From assembly GCA_947627815.1 (NCBI GenBank), contig CANQXN010000109.1:1-5859 (forward strand): a stretch of 5,859 nucleotides of DNA, read 5' to 3'. The stretch is from an uncultured Clostridia bacterium. GTDB taxonomy: Bacteria > Bacillota > Clostridia > Oscillospirales > CAG-272. Positions 1-5,418 of the stretch are shown here, piece by piece. The translations under genes and the position numbers were made by a program. The notes beneath the pieces were generated by a model, which saw only the letters and a list, made by a program, of their open reading frames with translations, had not been told where the DNA came from and did not search any database. How positions within the stretch are numbered: position 1 is the first letter of the stretch; each line of letters starts with the position of its first letter.

Positions 1-136
1 GAAAAAGCGCGGCGATTTGTTTTTTGGCCTTGCGCCAGAGGAGCGCCGCCGTTGCGCCGACGGCGATGGCGATGCCGCCCAGAGAAGAGATCAGAACCGT
101 CGTTGCGCTGGGGTCAATATAAAGAGAAGCAAACAT
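1..136 (-). CDS. Small single-helix membrane protein, N-terminal part (runs off window)
   Basis: Forty-five codons are visible before the window edge; the C-terminal part and stop lie outside. The protein starts MFASLYIDPS, has one hydrophobic helix at about residues 12-34 (VLISSLGGIAIAVGATAALLW), then a basic stretch RKAKKQ. This predicts a short extracytoplasmic N-terminus, one membrane span and a cytoplasmic C-terminus by the positive-inside rule. The ATG at 136 is supported by AAGGAG seven bases upstream. That ribosome site begins directly after the stop codon of the preceding fusion gene, and the two reading frames are only 13 bases apart, so translation is probably coupled. No family can be named with certainty. 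The context suggests an accessory membrane partner of the two envelope enzymes upstream, which is inference. The gene is probably real, because start, ribosome site, spacing and helix agree. Confidence 0.72.
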   Translation of the reverse strand, partial: MFASLYIDPSATTVLISSLGGIAIAVGATAALLWRKAKKQIAALF

Positions 137-143
137 GACAGCT

Positions 144-149
144 CTCCTT
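144..149 (-). promoter_or_regulatory. Ribosome binding site of the small membrane protein gene
   Basis: AAGGAG on the minus strand, with a seven-base spacer to the ATG at 136. It directly follows the TGA stop (150-152) of the fusion gene, which is typical of translationally coupled genes. Confidence 0.75.
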
Positions 150-2285
150 TCACTGTCCGGCGCCGCTCGCACGCGCGGGACTCGGACACCGACTTTTCTG
201 CTTTTGCAAGAGATCGCAAAGAATATAGGAGGCGCCGGCCTCGCCGCCGTTTTTCCGGCAGTACAGAAGCCCGTCCATCACCTCTTCGATGCGATCGGGC
301 CAGGCGTCGGCCTCGTTTATAAGCTCGTCCGCGACGACGCCGACGCTGTCCAGTTCGCTTTTTTCCAGCGCGACGCCGACTTTGCGGCGCAGGGCGATTT
401 CCGCCGGCTCTAACTTCAGCTTTTCCCAGTTGGGATTCAGGCATTTGATCTTCGTATTGATGAAAATGGCGGGGCGTTTGGTGGCCACGCAGTATTCGTA
501 GGCGATGCCCGACCAGTCGGTGATAAGAAGGTCGGAGGCATAGGTGGAGCGGTTCAGCGAGAAATCCAATTCAAATGTGAGCCTGTCGCCGACTTTGTCG
601 GCGTATTTATCGACGATTTTCTGGAGCTTGGCGGCATAGCGCTTCGCATATTCGGGGTGCGGCCGCACCGTAATGTGATACCGTTCCGACCAAAGCCCTT
701 CGATAAGCTCGTCGAGGCAGGAATCGAGCAGGTTGTCCTCCTGCCAAGAGGGGGCGATCAGGATTTCCCGCACGGCGCCCGGGCTTTCTTTGGCGCGTTC
801 TTCACGCTCCTTGCTGCCCGCCTGTTCGAGAATATCGGCATAGGGGAAACCGAACTGCACCAGCGTTTTGGCGGGCAGTTCGTGGAGCGCCTCGGTGGCG
901 CGCACTTCCCTTGCGACATGAGGCCCCGTGCAGAAAATTGTATCGAAGGCGTCGAGCGCGCCCTCGCGGAAACCCATATGCACGCTCATCATATCATGGG
1001 GCAGATAGACATATTCGATGTCTTTTTTCATGAGCGAGCGTTTCAGATAATATTTGTTCAGATCGGGCGTCGTCATCACCATCATGTCGCATTCGAGCTT
1101 CAGCATCAGGGGAATCAGCTTTTTCAGCCCGATATAATAGGGGCGAATGCGCGGCTCTTTTTCCGCCAGTTTGAAAATCGCGTCGTCGGGGTCGTTTGTG
1201 ACATAATGAATCACTAAATTGGAGCGCTTGAGCAGCGCCTCAATTAACCCTTGATAATATTTATAAAATCCGCTCTTTTCGGAATAAAAGACGATTTTTT
1301 TATTGACCGTGCCGAAAAATCGCTTGTAATCTTCTTTTTCGCGTTCGATTTCTTCCTTCGGCCGTTCCTTCTTGCCGCCGTCCAGCACCTCGATTTCGGA
1401 AAGCTGTTTCCGGCTCTCCTCCAAAGCGGCGTAGTCGACAAACTTTTTGGGATTGATCAAGAGGTTTAGAAGGTACATGACGCCAATGGAAAAGAGGTTG
1501 CTTGCCGTCCAATACAGTCCGATGCCCGCCGGCACAAAGAAGCCGAGATAGAGCGACAACAGCACCGAAAGCCCCATGAGGCCGTATTGCGAGAGCTTGC
1601 CCTGTTCGTGCTGAATGACATTCGAGAGGTTCTGGGTGAACGCCATGAGCCAGGCGGAAAAGGCGGCGGCCACGGGAACGAGAAAATAGATGCCCAATGC
1701 CTGAGAAGGCACCGTACCCAAATTGAAGCCCAAAAACGAAAGGTCAAAAGTCGCGATTTCTTCGACCACCCGTTCAAGCAGCCCCGCTTCCAGCCCGGGA
1801 ATGGCCGCTACAGTGAAGGTATTCTGTTGAATCCCCTGCACCACGGCAAGCTGCCAGGAGGAAGAAGACATGTCAACGCCCGGCACGGCGGCGCCGAGCG
1901 CGGCGGCGGTCTCGTTTGACAAGCCGAAGAGATAGGTCAAGGGGTTGTAGATAATCTCAACAACGGCCAGAAGGAGCAAAATCTGCAACACCAGCGGCAC
2001 CAGCGACAGCATGGGATGATATTTTTCCTGCTTGAACAGGGCGGCCTGTCCGTCCAGAATGGCATCCTTGTCGCCGTAGAATTTCACCTTGAGAAAGTTG
2101 ATTTCGGGCTGGAGCCTCACCATGACGATGGAATTGTTCTGAATCCAAATGGAAATGGGCATCAGGAGCAATTTTGTCGCCAGCGTGAAAAGGAGAATGG
2201 CCACGCCGTAATCCGATACCAGCGTCCAGCAGGCCTTCATCAGGTAACCGAACGGAACGCAGATATAATAAATGATCGTATCCAT
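150..2285 (-). CDS. YidC/Oxa1-type insertase domain fused to CDP-glycerol glycerophosphotransferase
   Basis: A 711-residue two-domain protein. Residues 1-290 form a YidC-like unit: N-terminal MDTIIYY with the PFGYL segment, helix 1 (about 22-44), a cytoplasmic hairpin with LQPEI (58-62) and LFKQEKYHPM (83-92), helix 2 (about 92-113), an extracellular loop ending in FLGFNLGTVPS (184-194), and helices 3-5 (about 195-217, 234-252, 254-277) with PAGIGLYWTASNLF. A charged linker spans about 291-328. Residues 329-690 resemble TagB/TagF-type CDP-glycerol glycerophosphotransferases: YLPHDMMSVHMGF (427-439), GALDAFDTIFCTGPH (442-456), RPHPEY (541-546) and LLITDWSGIAYEY (586-598). H430 and H543 are the likely active-site histidines. 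Family members transfer glycerol phosphate from CDP-glycerol to envelope polymers; the substrate here is unknown. The ATG at 2285 is chosen because YidC homology begins there. A TTG at 2321 would add 12 residues. Neither has a strong ribosome site. It lies 76 bases after the LtaS-like gene, probably in one operon. Fusion seen directly; joint role inferred. Confidence 0.9.
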   Translation of the reverse strand: MDTIIYYICVPFGYLMKACWTLVSDYGVAILLFTLATKLLLMPISIWIQNNSIVMVRLQPEINFLKVKFYGDKDAILDGQAALFKQEKYHPMLSLVPLVLQILLLLAVVEIIYNPLTYLFGLSNETAAALGAAVPGVDMSSSSWQLAVVQGIQQNTFTVAAIPGLEAGLLERVVEEIATFDLSFLGFNLGTVPSQALGIYFLVPVAAAFSAWLMAFTQNLSNVIQHEQGKLSQYGLMGLSVLLSLYLGFFVPAGIGLYWTASNLFSIGVMYLLNLLINPKKFVDYAALEESRKQLSEIEVLDGGKKERPKEEIEREKEDYKRFFGTVNKKIVFYSEKSGFYKYYQGLIEALLKRSNLVIHYVTNDPDDAIFKLAEKEPRIRPYYIGLKKLIPLMLKLECDMMVMTTPDLNKYYLKRSLMKKDIEYVYLPHDMMSVHMGFREGALDAFDTIFCTGPHVAREVRATEALHELPAKTLVQFGFPYADILEQAGSKEREERAKESPGAVREILIAPSWQEDNLLDSCLDELIEGLWSERYHITVRPHPEYAKRYAAKLQKIVDKYADKVGDRLTFELDFSLNRSTYASDLLITDWSGIAYEYCVATKRPAIFINTKIKCLNPNWEKLKLEPAEIALRRKVGVALEKSELDSVGVVADELINEADAWPDRIEEVMDGLLYCRKNGGEAGASYILCDLLQKQKSRCPSPARASGAGQ

Positions 2286-2361
2286 ACGCAAAAATCCAGA
2301 TCCTTTTTGTTTCGTCGGCAAGAGGGACGGAAAAGTCTCCCCTCATCCACGGTTTTTGCCT

Positions 2362-4209
2362 TTATTTGTACATGGAACCGATGTCTTCTCTGTCGGTCAG
2401 TGTCCAGTTGTCAAAGTCCTTGGCGTCGCCGACGACATCGTAAGTGACAATTTCGGAGGAACTGTACCCTTTTTGGAAGCGGTATTGCCGCACCCGGGGG
2501 TCGTCTTCGGCCACATCAAAAACCGGACGGCCGCAGTCAAAATTGACCGTGATGCCTTCGGAAGCATAAATCGTGGCCCAGAGGTCGCCATGACAGACCG
2601 GCGCCGAAGACACCGAAAGGGGCGTTTGGTCTTCCCCGCTCTTCTTGACAAAGAGCGCCGTGACCCGTGCGCCATCGGGGTCCTTCATGTCATTGATGGC
2701 GGCGCAGTGGTCGCCTGTGATGATGATGGTCGCGTCCTTATACAGCCCGGCTTCGCGCAGGGCGTTCAGATAGGTGTCAATGATTTTGAAGGAGAGATCG
2801 AGGGACAAATTGGTGTTCCATTCGTCGCTATCGTCAACCGGCTCAAAATTGGGGCCGTATACGTTGGGCGTGTGACAGCCGTCAAAATGCAGGAAAGTGA
2901 AGTTGCCGCCCACGTGCGTCACAAAGGGACGAGAGGTGACATCTTCATAAACATCCTTCATGTCGGTGGTATACATCGGCTGGTCGCCGAGATAGTCGAT
3001 GCTCTTCTGGTAACCGAAGGAATCGACAAGCCCCAGTACCCCTTTCAAGGGATAGGGGAGGATCCGATAGGTCGCAACGCGCAGCATATACCCCGAGAGG
3101 CCGAAGGAATCGTTGACCCAATAGCCTTCGTTCCGGCAGACGTTTTCCACGAGATTGCCAAACACCGAGGCATCGTCATAGCCATAATAATCCTGGGTAA
3201 AGAGATTGATTTTGTATCCGTTGGCTTTGAGCGCCGTAAGGGTTTCGGCATTTTGATAGGCTTTGCGGAAATAGGCGCTTTTCCCGACCGAAAAATCGTT
3301 ATCAACGCCGGTCAGCATATGGCAGACGGCGGGATAGGTGCGGGCATAACGGGCAATGTTGTTGTCATAGAAAACAAAGCCGTCAAGCCTTTTTGCGAAA
3401 AAGGAAGGATCGCTTCTGACTTTTCTGTAATAGTAGTCGATATCGAAACGGTCGATCACGAAAACAAAGACGTTGCCGTCCTCGCCAAGGTCGGTGAGAT
3501 GCTCGGTTGTTAAATAACGCGGCTCGTTGTCATCGACTTCCGCCGCGGCTACTTGAGAGGCATTTTGGCGCGACTTGCCATTATCGACTGTCGCCATGGC
3601 CTCGTAAGAGCGGTTCTCCGGCGCCGTAAACGCCTCCTTCGAGATGCCGCTGACCATAAAGGAAATAAACTGCATCCCCAAAAGCGTGATGCTGAGTACT
3701 AAAACACCGAGGCGCAGGATGTTGCGGTACTTCCTCTTCAAAAGGAAGAAGAGGAGAATGAGCCCGGAAAGCGCCACAATCCAGATCAGCGTATCAAAGA
3801 CCGGCACCGTCCAATGAATCGAGAGTTCTCCGTCGCCCGGCAATTGCGAATTGAAGTTCAAAAACGTACCCTGCACATAGAACATCACGCTCAGCGCGAA
3901 GAACACCGAAAAGACCGCGGCAAAGGCTTTTCCGCGCAAAAAATAGAGGAAGAGAAAAAGGGTGACGGCAATAAGGAGCGCAAGCACCACCAAATTCCCG
4001 ATGAAATCGGAGGCGGCAAAGCCAAACTGCGCCATATTACCGGCATAAATATCAAAGGGACCGAAAACAAAGACGGTAAAGGGAAAAAGCAGTGCGAGAA
4101 GCACGCTCGGCCAAAACCAGGCTTTTTTCCGGTACCCGAAATCGTCTTTTTTCCCTTCCCCAAAAGAAACAGGTTTTTCTTCCGGTTTTTCGTTTTCCTT
4201 TTGTGTCAT
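2362..4209 (-). CDS. LtaS-like membrane transferase/hydrolase, sulfatase (alkaline phosphatase) superfamily
   Basis: A 615-residue protein. After a charged cytoplasmic leader (1-28), five hydrophobic helices lie at about 30-49, 70-91, 95-113, 135-157 and 165-187. An extracytoplasmic catalytic domain fills residues 240-575. This is the layout of LtaS and related phosphoglycerol or phosphoethanolamine transferases. The metal and active-site pattern of the superfamily is visible: VFVFVIDRFD (D253), ARTYPAVCHMLTG (T291, likely nucleophile), HFDGCHTPN (H446, with H441 nearby), ITGDHCA (D500, H501) and CHGDLWATI (H540). Such enzymes transfer a phospho-alcohol head group, often glycerol phosphate from phosphatidylglycerol; the actual substrate is unknown. 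Lipoteichoic acid synthesis is possible but unproven, since the site carries aspartate where S. aureus LtaS has glutamate. The gene leads the minus-strand operon with the YidC-transferase fusion. The start is set by the ribosome site, which favours ATG 4209 over ATG 4215. Confidence 0.88.
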   Translation of the reverse strand: MTQKENEKPEEKPVSFGEGKKDDFGYRKKAWFWPSVLLALLFPFTVFVFGPFDIYAGNMAQFGFAASDFIGNLVVLALLIAVTLFLFLYFLRGKAFAAVFSVFFALSVMFYVQGTFLNFNSQLPGDGELSIHWTVPVFDTLIWIVALSGLILLFFLLKRKYRNILRLGVLVLSITLLGMQFISFMVSGISKEAFTAPENRSYEAMATVDNGKSRQNASQVAAAEVDDNEPRYLTTEHLTDLGEDGNVFVFVIDRFDIDYYYRKVRSDPSFFAKRLDGFVFYDNNIARYARTYPAVCHMLTGVDNDFSVGKSAYFRKAYQNAETLTALKANGYKINLFTQDYYGYDDASVFGNLVENVCRNEGYWVNDSFGLSGYMLRVATYRILPYPLKGVLGLVDSFGYQKSIDYLGDQPMYTTDMKDVYEDVTSRPFVTHVGGNFTFLHFDGCHTPNVYGPNFEPVDDSDEWNTNLSLDLSFKIIDTYLNALREAGLYKDATIIITGDHCAAINDMKDPDGARVTALFVKKSGEDQTPLSVSSAPVCHGDLWATIYASEGITVNFDCGRPVFDVAEDDPRVRQYRFQKGYSSSEIVTYDVVGDAKDFDNWTLTDREDIGSMYK

Positions 4210-4215
4210 GATCAT

Positions 4216-4221
4216 TCCTCC
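4216..4221 (-). promoter_or_regulatory. Ribosome binding site deciding the LtaS-like start
   Basis: GGAGGA on the minus strand. It abuts the upstream ATG (4215) with no spacer but lies six bases from the ATG at 4209. The spacing favours 4209, giving 615 residues beginning MTQKENEK. Confidence 0.75.
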
Positions 4222-4243
4222 GATCCGAGACTTAAGCCAAAGC

Positions 4244-4272
4244 CCCGCCCGTTTTTCCCAGTTTCAGGCGGG
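4244..4272 (-). other. Inverted repeat in the leader of the envelope operon
   Basis: CCCGCC (4244-4249) and GGCGGG (4267-4272) are perfect 6-bp complementary arms separated by 17 bases. The repeat sits just downstream of the candidate -10 element, so it would lie near the 5' end of the transcript or overlap the start site as an operator. No T-run follows it, so it is not an obvious terminator. Confidence 0.35.
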
Positions 4273-4276
4273 ATCA

Positions 4277-4308
4277 ATTGTAGTATACGCCTTTTCTTTC
4301 CATTTCAA
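4277..4308 (-). promoter_or_regulatory. Candidate sigma-A promoter of the envelope operon
   Basis: TTGAAA (4303-4308) is a good -35 element. The -10 is ambiguous: TATACT (4282-4287) gives a short 15-base spacer, TACTAC (4280-4285) gives 17 bases but matches poorly, and TACAAT (4277-4282) gives 20 bases. It is placed correctly for the LtaS-like gene, about 70 bases before its start. It is clearly weaker than the thuA and glyS promoters. Confidence 0.45.
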
Positions 4309-4433
4309 GCCAAGTTTGGGTAGGTGAGGGAAAAGTTTTTCGATGCGCTCGGCATCAAGCGCCCGACATCAAAGACACGGACGCCTGCCCCACCTGCCCC
4401 GGGCTTACGCTATCGGCCAAAAAGGCAAAAATT

Positions 4434-5171
4434 TTATCGGAAGGAGCCGGGCACGCCGACCTTCAGTTTTTTCACATGCGGGCAGACAAGTTCGGCGTCC
4501 CGTTTGACAGGCGCCGCCCAGCGCACGGCATTTTTGATCACACGCTGCACCGCCGGATTGTGATAGGTCGGATAGGTCTCGTGGCCGGGCTGAAAATAGA
4601 AGATTCTGCCGTTGCCCCGTTTGTAGCAGCAGCCGCTCCGGAAGACCTCGCCGCCTTCATACCAGCCGATGAAAACCAGTTCATCGGGTTCGGGAATCCC
4701 GAACGGCTCGGCGTACATTTCTTCGTGTTCCACTTCAAAATAAGTATCGATGCCCTGCGCGATGGGGTGAGCGGGATTTGTCACCCAAAGGCGTTCCAGA
4801 TCGCCGTCCTCCCGCCAGCTCACGTTGCAGGTCGTCCCCATCAGGCGGGTAAAGGGCTTGGAATGGTGGGCAGAATGCAGGGCGATAAAGCCCATACCCT
4901 TGAGTACGGCGTTTTTGACGCGGTCGGCCACAGCGTCCGGCACATCGCCGTGACGCAGATGCCCCCACCAGAGCAGCACATCGGTATCGTTCAACACCTC
5001 TTCGGTGAGCCCACATTCTTCGTCATCGAGCGTCACCGTGCGCACGGTGATGTCGTCTTCTTCCGAAAGAAAAGCGGCGATGGCCTTGTGGATGCCGTCG
5101 GGATAGATTTTCTTGACTTCTTCGTCAAATTTTTCATGGCAAAATTCATTATAAATCGTAACCTTGATCAT
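4434..5171 (-). CDS. thuA: ThuA family protein (trehalose utilization protein type)
   Basis: A complete 245-residue protein whose whole length fits the Firmicutes ThuA family, which has a class I glutamine amidotransferase-like fold. Diagnostic segments are LLWWGHLRHGDVPD (66-79), GMGFIALHSAHHSKPFTRLM (92-111), NPAHPIAQGI (132-141), EHEEMYAEPFGIPEPDELVF (148-167), GGEVFRSGCCYKRGNG (173-188) and QPGHETYPTYHNPAVQRV (194-211). ThuA was named from the Sinorhizobium trehalose utilization locus. In Firmicutes the exact reaction is not settled, and a role in sugar metabolism is the usual guess. No signal peptide or membrane span is present, so it should be cytoplasmic. The start at 5171 is set by AAAGGAG with a six-base spacer and by homology beginning at MIKVTIYNE. 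It is transcribed away from glyS by its own strong promoter. No sugar transport or catabolic gene lies nearby. Confidence 0.92.
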   Translation of the reverse strand: MIKVTIYNEFCHEKFDEEVKKIYPDGIHKAIAAFLSEEDDITVRTVTLDDEECGLTEEVLNDTDVLLWWGHLRHGDVPDAVADRVKNAVLKGMGFIALHSAHHSKPFTRLMGTTCNVSWREDGDLERLWVTNPAHPIAQGIDTYFEVEHEEMYAEPFGIPEPDELVFIGWYEGGEVFRSGCCYKRGNGRIFYFQPGHETYPTYHNPAVQRVIKNAVRWAAPVKRDAELVCPHVKKLKVGVPGSFR

Positions 5172-5177
5172 AGGAAA

Positions 5178-5184
5178 CTCCTTT
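5178..5184 (-). promoter_or_regulatory. Ribosome binding site of thuA
   Basis: AAAGGAG on the minus strand with a six-base spacer to ATG 5171. It rules out the longer in-frame opening that begins near 5246, which would overlap the -10 box of the thuA promoter. Confidence 0.8.
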
Positions 5185-5234
5185 GAAATAACGCCTTTGC
5201 CTCTTGCGGTCAGGCGGTACTTTTTTCCAAACGC

Positions 5235-5263
5235 ATTATAGCACACTCACCCCGACTTGTCAA
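5235..5263 (-). promoter_or_regulatory. Consensus sigma-A promoter of thuA
   Basis: TTGACA (5258-5263), a 17-base spacer and TATAAT (5235-5240) on the minus strand match the housekeeping consensus at all twelve positions. Transcription should begin near 5228, giving a leader of about 57 bases. That leader contains short complementary arms (CGCC with GGCG, and GCCT with AGGC) that could form alternative small hairpins. No known riboswitch was recognised in it. Confidence 0.85.
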
Positions 5264-5318
5264 CCGAGAAAGATAGACTTTACAGCCAAAAAGCATAACC
5301 TTTCCTTTTTTCGGCAAG

Positions 5319-5334
5319 GCTCTTGAAAAAGAGC
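5319..5334. repeat. Perfect dyad over the glyS -35 box
   Basis: GCTCTT-GAAA-AAGAGC is a perfect 6-bp inverted repeat around a four-base centre. It covers the whole -35 element of the glyS promoter. It could be a repressor or activator site between the divergent genes, or chance. It lies upstream of the predicted start, so it is not part of the glyS transcript. Confidence 0.4.
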
Positions 5335-5351
5335 GGAAAATAGTATATAAT
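5323..5351 (+). promoter_or_regulatory. Sigma-A promoter of glyS
   Basis: TTGAAA (5323-5328), a 17-base spacer and a perfect TATAAT (5346-5351). The start should fall near 5358, leaving a leader of about 60 bases before the glyS ATG. It diverges from the thuA promoter, with 59 bases between the two -35 boxes. Confidence 0.85.
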
Positions 5352-5418
5352 GGGGTATCGTCCGTTTTGTGACAGTCATTACACCGCTTTTTCGGCGGGA
5401 AAGAGAGATACAAACGCA

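Noticed and set aside
657..1217. Plus-strand open frame of 186 codons opposite the transferase domain.
   Set aside because: Antisense shadow of a well-supported gene, with a histidine-rich and arginine-rich composition and no recognisable domain.
1240..1440. Frameshift or assembly join between the YidC and transferase domains.
   Set aside because: The frame runs through the linker without a stop, the linker has the charged composition expected of a real tether, and the other frames here show no start of a separate transferase gene with a ribosome site.
2272..3513. Long plus-strand open frame of 413 codons opposite the LtaS-like gene.
   Set aside because: It is antisense to a gene with clear catalytic motifs, its translation shows no family features, and no ribosome site or promoter supports it. 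Codon bias of the real gene can keep an opposite frame open.
4345..4362. Hairpin GCGCT/AGCGC downstream of thuA as a rho-independent terminator.
   Set aside because: The stem is only 5 bp and on the minus strand is followed by ATCGAAAAAC rather than a T-run. No convincing thuA terminator was found in the 224-bp spacer, so some read-through into the envelope operon is possible.
4384..4400. Two tandem copies of CCTGCCCC separated by one base.
   Set aside because: Only two short copies in a GC-rich spacer, with no link to a promoter or gene boundary; probably chance.
4413..4424. GCC-AAAAA-GGC mini-palindrome after the thuA stop.
   Set aside because: A three-to-four base stem is too weak for a terminator in either direction.
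4476..5186. Plus-strand open frame of 236 codons opposite thuA.
   Set aside because: Antisense shadow of thuA, which is supported along its whole length by family motifs and a good ribosome site.
5172..5246. N-terminal extension of thuA by 25 codons.
   Set aside because: It would begin upstream of the predicted transcription start and overlap the -10 box. ATG 5171 has a well-spaced AAAGGAG and matches the family N-terminus.
5384..5398. CCGC/GCGG hairpin in the glyS leader as an attenuator.
   Set aside because: The stem is four base pairs, there is no following T-run, and it lies too close to the start codon to be a terminator.
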